64,000 nt of DNA from Rhodamnia argentea (lineage: Eukaryota > Streptophyta > Magnoliopsida > Myrtales > Myrtaceae), in assembly GCF_020921035.1 (NCBI RefSeq), contig NC_063155.1, positions 20,541,311 to 20,605,310 on the forward strand, given 5' to 3'. The notes under the pieces are model-generated. The model searched no databases, was not told the origin of the DNA, and saw nothing but the letters and a program-made list of their open reading frames with translations. Below are positions 9,813 through 18,872 of this stretch, one piece after another (the stretch's first letter is position 1; every line of letters starts with the position of its first letter). The position numbers and the translations under genes were made by a program.

Positions 9813-12800
9813 ATGCCCATCGCAGAGCTCTTTCTTGGAGCCTTCCTTCAGGTGCTGTTTGATAGGTTGGCCTCTCGCGAGCTGCTCGACTTCGCGCGGC
9901 GCCAGGGGATCGATGAGCTGCTGAAGAAATGGGAGAAGTCGCTAACCAGTATCGATCAGGTGCTGGTTGATGCAGAGGATAGGCAACTGGCTGGCAATCG
10001 CGGGGTGAAGTCGTGGCTTGAAGATCTCAGGGACTTGGCTTACGACATCGAAGATTTGCTCGATGAGTTCGCCACAGAGTCCGCTGACAACAAGCCCAAG
10101 GCAAAAACCAGCACTAGCAAGGCCCGTTCCCTTCTTCCGAGTTGTTGCTTCAGATTGAGCCCGAGAGCTATTATGCTCGACCACAAAATGAGATCCGAGA
10201 TAGAAGATATGGACCGCAGATTACAGGAGATCATAACTCAGAAAAATAGTCTCAGCCTCAGAGAGAATAATGGGCAACAATCAGCACACTGCCGACTGGA
10301 TAAGCTGCTTCCCACTACGCATTTGTCCGAGCCTTGTTTTGTTAGTAGGGAGGTCGAAAAAATGGAGATCCTCAGATCACTGATCGGAGAAGAAGATAAT
10401 GGAACATGTGCGGATCTACAAGTGATTCCCATAGTAGGGATGGGGGGTGTTGGGAAGACAGCTCTGGCTCAGCAAGTCTACAACGATGCTAGAGTCACCA
10501 GCTGTTTTGAGAAAAAAGCTTGGGCTTGCGTTTCCTATGAGTTCGATGTGCTTGCTATTACAAAGAGAATACTAGAGGCAACCAACGGCCAATCGCCCTG
10601 CGAAGGTAAGGACTTGGATTGGCTTCAAGATAAGCTCAAGGAAAATCTTTCCGGGAAGAAGTTTCTTGTAGTATTAGACGATGTTTGGAACGAGAAGTAT
10701 GGACATTGGACTTCCCTCTTGAAGCCTCTTCAATCGGGGGCAAAGGGAAGCAAGATAATCGTCACGACTCGTAACCACCGTGTTGCTTCAATAGCCGGTG
10801 CGCCACCAAAAACTCTTGAAGAGTTGCCCCTAGATGCTTGTATGACTTTGTTTGCATTTCATGCTTTTGGAGTCGAAAATTTCGATCAGCATCTCGATCT
10901 TGAAGTACTAGGTCGGAAAATAGTTGAAAAATGCAAGGGGTTGCCATTAGCGGTGAAGACATTGGCCGGGATGCTACGCACTGAAGTCAATCCCCATACA
11001 TGGGAAGCTATATTGAACAGCAAAATTTGGGACTTACCAGAAGAGAGAAATGAGATCCTTCCAGCTTTGAAACTTAGCTATCTCCACCTCCCTTCCAATC
11101 TGAGAAGATGTTTTGCTTACTGTGCTATATTTCCCAAGGACTATGAAATCCAAAGGGACGAGTTAATTCGCTGGTGGATTGCAGAGGGCTTGGTGGAGGG
11201 AAAAGAAGGAAAGAACCGTTGGAATGCAGGTTTGGATTATTACAATGAGCTAGTGTCTAGATCGTTATTTCAAAAGTCGAGCAGTCATGGGTCACGATTT
11301 TTGATGCATGATCTTGTGAATGACCTAGCAAAGCTAGTTGCTGGTGCAACTTATTTTGACTCGGGAGAGCTTGAGGGTGATCACAAAAATGCATCTTTAA
11401 CTCGTCACGCCTCATTCATCCCTAGCAGTGACATTATGTCGAAAAGACTCAAGATATATCATCGAATGCAGGGACTTAGGAGCTTCATATCGTTAGAGAA
11501 GAAATCTGGGTACTATGATAGGTCCTTTTTGTCCCAGCAAGTGCTAGCTGACTTGTTGTCTGAATTGAAGTACTTGAGGGTGCTTTCTTTAAGCTGCTAT
11601 TACATAAGCGAGGTACCAAATTGCATTAGCAGATTGAGACACCTAAGGCACCTCAATTTGTCGTATACTAATATTGAAACGCTTCCAAAGTCAGTTGCTG
11701 CATTGTACAACCTAGAGGCTTTGATATTGCGGGGCTGTTACAAACTTGTCGAATTACCTGAAGATTTGGAGAAACTGATCAATCTAAGATTTCTCGACAT
11801 CACCGACACTCCAAGCCTAAGAGCGATGCCGTTGTGTATAGGCAATTTGGTGGGTCTTGAGATGTTGTCCAAGTTTATAGTGCAAGCAGAAAATGGCTCG
11901 AGGTTGAAGGAGTTAAAAAGCCTTGGGAATCTTGAAGGGGAATTGTGCATCTCTGATTTGCATATGGTTCAAGAAGCCAAAGATGCCAACGATGCCTGTT
12001 TACACACGAAGAAGGGACTGTGCCGATTAACCATGCGATGGACTGAAGATTTTGCTGGTTTCCGAAACGAAGAGCTTGAAGCAAAAGTCCTCGACTTTCT
12101 TCGCCCTCACAAGAACCTTGAAAACCTCGCAATATCCTACTATGGTGGCCTACAATTCCCATTGTGGTTGGGAAGTCCCTCTCATGTTAACATAGTGCGT
12201 TTGCGTTTACATGGGTGTTGTAGGGCCAAAGCATTACCATCACTTGGGCAGCTATCTTCGCTCGAAGAACTGGTCATCGAAGGTCTAAATGCTATACGCA
12301 CGGTAGGGCAAGAACTTTATGGAACCAAGTATCCTTTTCCGTCCCTAATAACTTTGGAATTCAAGGACATGCCATTGTGGGAGGACTGGTCTCATTACTT
12401 CGGCACTGAAGAAGTCGGAGTTGTATTTCCCCGTCTTGAGCATCTCGTCATTAAGGATTGTCCTAAGTTGATAGGAAGATTGCCTAGTCAACTGAACTCC
12501 CTCACAAAGCTCGAAATCGACTCCTGCCCGCGTATGGATGCCACGCCCTCTATCATTAGCCTTCCATCTCTCAATGAATTGAAGTTTGGAGGTTGTAAGG
12601 AGGGGGTGCTGAAGAGTTTGGTAAATATGGCATCTCTAACCGCTCTTGTCATAGAAGATGTGGTTGATCTGACTTGCATAAATCATGGATTTACGAGCTC
12701 CTTGATCAAGCTGGAGAAGTTGGAGATGAAAAGTTGTAAAGAGTTAATGTACTTGTGGCAGGACAGAAATGTGATTCGAGATCTCGGTTGTCTAAAGAGC

Positions 12801-14039
12801 TTAGTCGTCCGAAGTTGTCCTGGACTCGTATCTCTTGCAGCTGGAGAAGAAGACATAGAGCTGCCCGTCAACCTCGAGACTATGGAAGTGGCAAGTTGTG
12901 TCAATTTGGAGAAGCTCCCAAGCAAGATGCACACCCTCTCATCTCTGAGAGATTTGGCCATTGAGAAGTGTCCAAAACTCGCATCATTTCCCGAAACAGG
13001 TATACCGACCTCAGTGATATCATTAAGAATCAGAGACTGCGAGATGTTGCAATCTTTACCCATCATAGGAGGATTAAGTAGTCATCCGGAGGAACCAAGC
13101 AGCAGCAGCAGTAGAAATAACCACGTTGACCTGACGTCTTGCCTGCAAGAAATAAGAATCTGGGGATGCGATTCTCTGCCGGCCTCTCCATTCAGCGAGG
13201 GTAGGTTTTTACCTGCGACCCTCAAGAGACTTGCAATTGGGGGATGCAGGGGCGTGGAGTCGCTGGCGGAGATAAATGTAGACCGTCTCCAGTCTCTTCA
13301 AGAGATTTCCATTAACGATTGCGAGAATTTGAGAAGCTTACCCCAGGGCCTGCACACACTATCCCACCTCACTATCTTGTGGTTGGAGTGTCCTGCTTTG
13401 GAGCTGGAGTGCTTCCCTCCTCTTCCACCCGGCATCACGAGCTTTCGTCTTGAGGGGTGTCCGAAGATCAAAGCGTTACCTAATCAGTTGCTTCGACTTA
13501 CGTGTCTCCGTGATCTGTCAATTGGAAGGTGTGAGAGTGTGACTCGATTCCCTGACGGAGGATTGCCGCCCCAGCTACAGGAACTTAGGGTATGGGAATG
13601 CGGGAATATGAAGCAGCCGGTGAGGGAGTGGCTTACCCCCCTCACCTCCCTTCAATTACTGGAGATTGACGGCAGCAGCATTGGAGGAGGAGGAGGAGTG
13701 GGAGAGGAGGAGGATCTTGTGCTTCCGCTCCCTTCCTCTCTGCTTTATCTCCATATCGCCAGTATGCCTAACCTGGAGAGACTGTCCATCACTCTCCCTC
13801 CCTCTCTCCGGAACTTATGGATCTACAATTGCCTGAAGCTGAGGGAGTTGCCCAAGGATGAGGATGGCCATGGCCATGGCCATGGCCTCCCTCCCTCCCT
13901 TGAATGGCTGATGATCCGAGGATGTCCGATCCTGGAGGAGGGATGCAGGAAAGGGACCGGCTGCTATTGGCCCCTCATCCGCCATATCCCACAAGTAACA
14001 CTCGGTAATATGGCACCTATTCAGTCCATTACTACTTGA
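9813..14039 (+). CDS. CNL-type disease resistance protein (RPP13-like protein 1 group), intact
   Basis: An intracellular immune receptor of the coiled-coil NB-ARC LRR class, expected to detect a pathogen effector and trigger hypersensitive defence. It is one uninterrupted exon of 1408 codons. The Rx-type coiled coil opens with MPIAELFLGAFLQVLFDRL and has an EDVID-like region at about residues 68-86 (DLAYDIEDLLDEF). The NB-ARC shows P-loop GMGGVGKT (209-216), kinase-2 LVVLDDVW (285-292), RNBS-B IIVTTRN, GLPLAV, RNBS-D CFAYCAIFPKDYE and MHD (498-500). From about residue 585 to the end run many LRRs, with LP..L and C-P/C-x-L spacing. A five-Ser run and a (GH)n run sit in the LRR part. The start is ATG 9813, where the conserved MPIAELFLGA begins. 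A tail copy of its last LRRs lies 1.1 kb downstream. All motifs look functional. The ligand is unknown. Confidence 0.93.
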   Translation: MPIAELFLGAFLQVLFDRLASRELLDFARRQGIDELLKKWEKSLTSIDQVLVDAEDRQLAGNRGVKSWLEDLRDLAYDIEDLLDEFATESADNKPKAKTSTSKARSLLPSCCFRLSPRAIMLDHKMRSEIEDMDRRLQEIITQKNSLSLRENNGQQSAHCRLDKLLPTTHLSEPCFVSREVEKMEILRSLIGEEDNGTCADLQVIPIVGMGGVGKTALAQQVYNDARVTSCFEKKAWACVSYEFDVLAITKRILEATNGQSPCEGKDLDWLQDKLKENLSGKKFLVVLDDVWNEKYGHWTSLLKPLQSGAKGSKIIVTTRNHRVASIAGAPPKTLEELPLDACMTLFAFHAFGVENFDQHLDLEVLGRKIVEKCKGLPLAVKTLAGMLRTEVNPHTWEAILNSKIWDLPEERNEILPALKLSYLHLPSNLRRCFAYCAIFPKDYEIQRDELIRWWIAEGLVEGKEGKNRWNAGLDYYNELVSRSLFQKSSSHGSRFLMHDLVNDLAKLVAGATYFDSGELEGDHKNASLTRHASFIPSSDIMSKRLKIYHRMQGLRSFISLEKKSGYYDRSFLSQQVLADLLSELKYLRVLSLSCYYISEVPNCISRLRHLRHLNLSYTNIETLPKSVAALYNLEALILRGCYKLVELPEDLEKLINLRFLDITDTPSLRAMPLCIGNLVGLEMLSKFIVQAENGSRLKELKSLGNLEGELCISDLHMVQEAKDANDACLHTKKGLCRLTMRWTEDFAGFRNEELEAKVLDFLRPHKNLENLAISYYGGLQFPLWLGSPSHVNIVRLRLHGCCRAKALPSLGQLSSLEELVIEGLNAIRTVGQELYGTKYPFPSLITLEFKDMPLWEDWSHYFGTEEVGVVFPRLEHLVIKDCPKLIGRLPSQLNSLTKLEIDSCPRMDATPSIISLPSLNELKFGGCKEGVLKSLVNMASLTALVIEDVVDLTCINHGFTSSLIKLEKLEMKSCKELMYLWQDRNVIRDLGCLKSLVVRSCPGLVSLAAGEEDIELPVNLETMEVASCVNLEKLPSKMHTLSSLRDLAIEKCPKLASFPETGIPTSVISLRIRDCEMLQSLPIIGGLSSHPEEPSSSSSRNNHVDLTSCLQEIRIWGCDSLPASPFSEGRFLPATLKRLAIGGCRGVESLAEINVDRLQSLQEISINDCENLRSLPQGLHTLSHLTILWLECPALELECFPPLPPGITSFRLEGCPKIKALPNQLLRLTCLRDLSIGRCESVTRFPDGGLPPQLQELRVWECGNMKQPVREWLTPLTSLQLLEIDGSSIGGGGGVGEEEDLVLPLPSSLLYLHIASMPNLERLSITLPPSLRNLWIYNCLKLRELPKDEDGHGHGHGLPPSLEWLMIRGCPILEEGCRKGTGCYWPLIRHIPQVTLGNMAPIQSITT

Positions 14040-15170
14040 AAAGGTCGGAGGTGGTGGGGGTGTGTGTTGGTTGGTTTGTGGAGCCAAATCATGTTTGAGG
14101 AGGCACGTGCGTGACTGGCAATTGCCATCAGATCAGATGAATACTTGTTGATGTGATTCATTCCCATCTCCCTAACTTTGGATTCCTTCATTTCTCTTCT
14201 TCTCTTTTTATCTGTAAATTTATTTAAAAATTTCGCAAAAGTAGCGCAATGTTTACTTATTCCTTGATAACATTTTAGGGAGAAAAGAAAACCACTATAT
14301 CGTCCGTGGTCAAAATAATACAACTGATGTTTATTATCAAACAGAAACGGATTCTAATTATTTTTTAATGACGAACGAACAAAAATTCCAGACCTTATTT
14401 GGGGGGTTGGGTGGGTTTTTTTTTTTTTTTTTTGGACAACAGTGGTGGGTTCATTTTGAAGGGAAAAAATAACCCAAATTAGGTCCTTTAAAAGTAAAGA
14501 TCTGTTATCCTTTGGTGTCAAATTTTCTCTCCAATAATAAAGAATTGGAGTGTTTTCATAATGTCATTTCCGATTACGAAAAGATTCTTTCTTTTCTTTT
14601 TTTGCATTCATCTTAATAGATTATACTGGATTTTTCATTTTGAACTATCGACTTATCAATAACCATCCAAATGATATTTTCGTGTTAAAAAAAAATGATT
14701 TCCTTTGCCTTCCGTAAACAAAACAAAAAGAAAATAATTGTTATTGTACGTGTAACCCAACAGCCTCGTGGTTATTAGGGCATAGGGATTCGTTCAATAT
14801 TTTCCCCGAGCAAGGAGACCGGCCCATTTGCTATTTTGACAGTAAATATCAATCTGCATCACCATGTGAAAACCGACTCACATTTTGGTGTTGATGGGAG
14901 GGGCCATTAAGTCATAATTGGATAACCGATACTCAGTATCGACCCTTAGATATCTCAATGTTGAGCAAACGCCCCCGATACTAGATATCGGCAATCTAAT
15001 TGCTACAAGGGCTCCACTAGCAGCATAGCATTTTGTGGTTGATTGTGAGAGTAACAGCACGTTGGTGAGTCACAAATTTTTTAAGGAGTGGATCCCACAA
15101 TCCTTTGTTACTTGTTTTTTTTTTTCTCTTTTATTTTTTTGGTAGCCCAAAACAAGCCGTTAATTTCATG
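14040..15170 (+). other. 3' flank of the copy A CNL, no separate gene
   Basis: Probable 3' UTR and spacer, collinear with 38,944-40,058 in copy B. It contains a long poly-T near 14,418-14,432. Just before the LRR tail fragment is a pyrimidine run ending GGTAG (about 15,118-15,145) that could serve as a splice acceptor. The antisense ORF at 14,021-14,323 is a shadow. Confidence 0.5.
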
Positions 15171-15662
15171 CGATTCTCCGGTGGAGGATTGCCGCCCCAG
15201 CTACAGAAAATTAGCGTACGGAAATGCGGGAATATGAAGCAGCCGGTGAGGGAGTGGCTGAAGCCCCTCACCTCCCTTCAATATCTGTTGATCGACGGCA
15301 GCAGCATTGGAGGAGGAGGAGTGGGAGAGGAGGATGATCTTGTGCTTCCGCTCCCTTCCTCTCTGCTCCATCTCCGTCTCAAGGATATGCTTAACCTGGA
15401 GAGGCTGTCCCTCACTCTCCCTCCCTCTCTCCGGACCTTGGAGATCAAGAATTGCCCGAAGCTGAGGGAGTTGCCCAAGGATGAGGATGGCCATGGCCAC
15501 GGCCTCCCTCCCTCCCTAGAAAGACTCGAGATCGATGGATGTCCGATCCCGGAGGAGGGATGCAGGAAAGGGACCGGCTGCCACTGGCCCCTCATCCGCC
15601 ATATCCCACAAGTTAGACTCAGTATTAGTATCTCTGGACTTGGTGAGTCCATTACTACTTGA
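15171..15662 (+). pseudogene. Detached C-terminal LRR fragment of the CNL (copy A)
   Basis: Bases 15,171-15,662 are a copy of the CNL's last ~165 codons (about 13,546-14,039). The copy begins at the CGATTC word and keeps the family tail, including GLPPQLQ, NMKQPVREWL, RELPKDEDGHGHG and WPLIRHIPQV, ending in ESITT and a stop. The frame is open across the whole fragment. There is no CC or NB-ARC, so it is not an independent receptor. It could be a dead duplication scar. Alternatively, since a poly-pyrimidine tract and AG lie just upstream, it could be a spliced-in alternative last exon of the CNL. The sequence alone does not decide this. Copy B has the same fragment, shortened. Confidence 0.8.
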
Positions 15663-16053
15663 AAAGGCCGACCCAAATGTGAGCAGACACGTGATTACAT
15701 TTGTGAGTGGGCGTTTTGAAAACTTATTATGTTACCTTTGGTTTTTTTTTTTTTTTTGGTCCGAAAATAATTGTGTTACTTAAAAAGAAAGTGTGTTTTA
15801 ATTTTGGCAGACCAAATTTGAAGGTGAAGCCTTTGGGCGTAGCATAACTAAGAAAGTGTTGTTCGTCTCGGTCTCTGCACCTCGATCACCACTCCCATCT
15901 CCCTCTCTTTGTCTACGCCCGCCGCTCCTCCAGCTCTCGCACGATGTCCTCTGCGTCTCCCACCGCTCGTCTACGCCACCCGACCCTTCCTCTCCTCGAC
16001 AAGGACAACAAGTTACCTCTTCTCTTTGGATTGCGCAGGCTGATTCTGCAGAC
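15663..16053 (+). other. Spacer with pyrimidine-rich segment
   Basis: It contains a poly-T near 15,743 and a C/T-rich stretch at about 15,865-16,010 that resembles a 5' leader. An AG acceptor-like site (TTGCGCAG, about 16,031-16,038) precedes the next small ORF. This segment is absent from copy B because of a deletion. Confidence 0.4.
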
Positions 16054-16278
16054 ATGGATGAGAATTTGTCGATAGCGCAGCGATTTTTGGATGCTTCAGC
16101 AAGCAAGCGAGCGAGAGATACGGCGTCGTTTCTCTCAAAGACTCCAATTAAGGACTGTCCCGCCGCAGGAAAGCAGATATCTTCGCTAGAGGCAGTGGTG
16201 GAGCATGGGTTGTTCTTGGACGTGGCAACTGCCGTGATTATTGCCCGAAAAACCGGCGTACATGTGAAGGCGAAGTAA
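16054..16278 (+). CDS. Small unrecognised ORF, 74 residues, only in copy A
   Basis: The ORF begins MDENLSIAQRFLDA and ends GVHVKAK. I do not recognise a family. Its 5' side looks like an untranslated leader with a possible splice acceptor, and the reading frame stays open upstream to 15,856. The composition is more gene-like than its surroundings. In copy B nearly all of it is deleted and only the last few codons remain (about 40,421-40,434), fused to the LRR fragment. It may be an exon remnant of a lost gene. Evidence that it is expressed is absent. Confidence 0.3.
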   Translation: MDENLSIAQRFLDASASKRARDTASFLSKTPIKDCPAAGKQISSLEAVVEHGLFLDVATAVIIARKTGVHVKAK

Positions 16279-17955
16279 CATTTTTTGCCCAGCAGTCACC
16301 TTAGTGAGAATTGTAATCTTCATTGGATTCAAATAGATTGTACCTTGCATCTCTTTAACGGGTAATCGCGTTTCATTTGTTCTAAACAACTCAAAAATGT
16401 CCACATGAGTCCTCCCGTGCTTAAAGTGTAAATCATTGAATTTGCGGCAGCCGTTGTAACCCTCATTATCATGCCATTTCAAATATACTCTGCTCGTCAA
16501 TTTCTGCTGCTATGATAGACAATTGTTTTCACGGTTGTAACTTGTGAGTACACTCCTGTTGACTGTCCCATATCCTTTGTCTATTATTCAACATTACTAA
16601 TAAGACTATGGAATTGATTCAACTGAAGGGTGACGAAAACCAGAGGATTATGGCATGAAGCGATTTGGCATTCGATTTTGAACAATTGCATTCATGCATG
16701 ATACAAGTCATACTTCTTTTCTTTCGAGTTTCTTTGAAGAAATTGAAATTACACAAATACTGGCTATTGATATAGAAATGGAGAGAGTGCGACTACAAGA
16801 TGGACCTGCTAGTTGAGGATGTTAAAATTCCTAGTTTCATCTTCAGGATTCAAAAAGATACCATGGATTCATCTTTGTTTGATGCCTTTCTCTCTGATGG
16901 ACTATCCGTTGTCTACGATTTATCAACTTGGTCTGTGACTAATGTTGATCGGCATCAGAATATTTCTGTGAAATTATGTAGAGATGATGCAATGAGCCAA
17001 GCTAAACACAAGGAGTGTCTACCCCAAGACACCACTCTTTAATTTGAAAAGCAATGCTCCGCCTAGAGATGATGTCCTTCCGTTCATTCAAATTCAGGGA
17101 TAATATTGAACATTTTCATATAATCCAGAGATTGAATTGAATATGTACCAAACATGCATGAATTGAATATGTACCAAAAGTGCATGCATCATATTAAATA
17201 AATTAAAAATTCAGGGATAACATTATATATTGGGCTAAAATCCTGAATGCATTTGCGGGTCCATCCATGTACAAATTTCCATTTGCATCGATGTTGAGTT
17301 TCTGATGGACGCTCAAATTGACCCCGTGAATTCCAAATCGAGCATCAAAAAATGAAATCTCAAATCATTGAAATCTTCAAATGATGCCAAAATTTAGTAC
17401 TCCATTGAAGTCACGCATCATACACATATTGTCCAATGGTCGGAGACGCAACCAAGCGCGTAAGGCACTGTCGGGTACGGCATCGTTGGGGGCATATGGC
17501 GGAGGAAACTTCAAGGACTCTGCCATGATAATGTCAAATTTTAAAATCAAGAAAGCTCTGTTCTTTGGACTCCCCTGTTCGACTCCTACTGTAATGTCAA
17601 AGTCCAGACCAGACACCAAAGCCAATGACTCCAAAGGGTAACTTAGGTAATTGAACGAGCAGAAAAGAAATGGAAAGTCCCCAGCACCGAACTTACAACA
17701 ATCCCCTGCTCCGAACTAGGATGACATGTCTTTGATTCGATCATTAACCTACATCTAGTCCCGACGAAAACTACCGCCTCACTGCAACATAAACATGAAA
17801 GACAGCCAGCCTCGTCCGCTTAAGATCAGTTTCACGATTCTTCTATCTCACGTGGCAACAAGCCAAACAAAATAAGGTGAAATAGACTAAGTATAGTAAA
17901 GTATCTTCATTTTGCATACTTAAAGAGGGAGCTGAAACATTCACAAGAAGGAGAC
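16279..17955. other. Spacer conserved between copies, no gene recognised
   Basis: Collinear with about 40,435-42,078. The 80-codon ORF at 16,800-17,042 differs from its copy at six residues, and nearly every base change alters the protein, so it does not behave as coding. ORFs on both strands at 17,377-17,641 lie in a tract almost identical between the copies and cannot be judged. From about 17,310 the two copies become about 99.5% identical. Confidence 0.5.
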
Positions 17956-18363
17956 ATGGATGCTTCAACCAAATTCAAGAGCGGCAGCATTATCTTCCTC
18001 CTGCTAACAGGAAGCTTCTTTGCCCTGGTTTTCTCAGAGGTCCAGGTCAGCGTCAAGAACCGGCTGGGAGCAGCAAGAACATGACCCCCCATTGCCAGTC
18101 CAAAGATGACAATCTGGGCCAGCAGGCTGTTGCAGATGGAGGAGAGTTCGGGTGGGGTTTCAATGTGAATGAGTGGGGTATAACTCTGTATTATTGTGAC
18201 ATGGGATGGGAAAATTTGCAGGACTACAACTTCGATGTGTATTCGCATGCTAGAGACTTGGTTCACGGTGATACTGTGTTTGTGGCATGTCTCTGAGGAG
18301 GGCATGTATGGCTTGAATGGGCAAACTGGGTTTTGGCAGTACATTTACCAGTGGCCAAGTTGA
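17956..18363 (+). pseudogene. Plant self-incompatibility S1 (SPH) family pseudogene, copy A
   Basis: S1/SPH proteins are small secreted, disulphide-bonded plant proteins named after the poppy stigma S-determinant. Here a signal-peptide-like start (MDASTKFKSGSIIFLLLTG) is followed by VQVSVKNRLG. The frame then shifts near 18,070-18,080, and the body continues in another frame as MTPHCQSKDDNLG, then GFNVNEWGITLYYCDMGW and FDVYSHARD. It returns to the first frame near 18,255-18,285 for WHVSEEGMYGLNGQTGFWQY and QWPS before the stop. Summed length (~135 residues) fits the family. Two frameshifts make it a pseudogene unless the sequence is wrong, but copy B has exactly the same breaks. No intron borders explain them. 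Confidence 0.78.
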
Positions 18364-18872
18364 CAAGATTTGGCGAAAAAGAAACTGCAATTGTGAAGGA
18401 GGATTCGGTAAGTACTGAATTTGACCATTCTATTTTGCCCAAATAAAGTGACTTTATCTTGAACTCAGTTTGGATCTTTCATTTCACGTATCAATGTCTG
18501 AATGCTCAACGAACATCATAAGTAATGCTGCATCATCCTTTGAAAGAGCATTGCCATAAGAATCACCAAAACTTTGTATTCAGATTATCTCAAGTTCAGC
18601 AAAGCCATCATGTTATTTTTCAATCCACCCGCCTAGCTATTATTACACTGTGATCTCAGAGAGAGGTAAGCTCCACACTCACAGACCACAGCAAAAGACT
18701 TCAGTTAAATCTACTTCATTCTGTTTGACAGAAGGTGCGGAAATCATTGCCGCATCTCATTTGCAATAAGCTGAAAAGGGAGCAAATCCAATACAAATAC
18801 TGATGTATTCGCATTTGAATCGAGAGTTCTCTTGACAAAGACAAGGCGATCAGAATGAACAAAAACCAGAAT
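18364..18872. other. Spacer between SPH relic and RPL18 relic
   Basis: Collinear with 42,487-42,992. It probably includes the 3' UTR of the minus-strand RPL18 copy. Nothing else is identified. Confidence 0.5.

Noticed and set aside
16800..17042. 80-codon ORF conserved in position with 40,949-41,191
   Set aside because: Six residues differ and almost every base change alters the protein, the opposite of purifying selection. No family is recognised.
17377..17641. ORFs of about 85 codons on both strands, almost identical in copy B
   Set aside because: They lie in the near-identical tract, so conservation says nothing about coding. No domain is recognised on either strand.
17956..18363. Possible link to a self-incompatibility locus
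   Set aside because: S1/SPH proteins are numerous in plants and most have no role in incompatibility. This copy is frameshifted.
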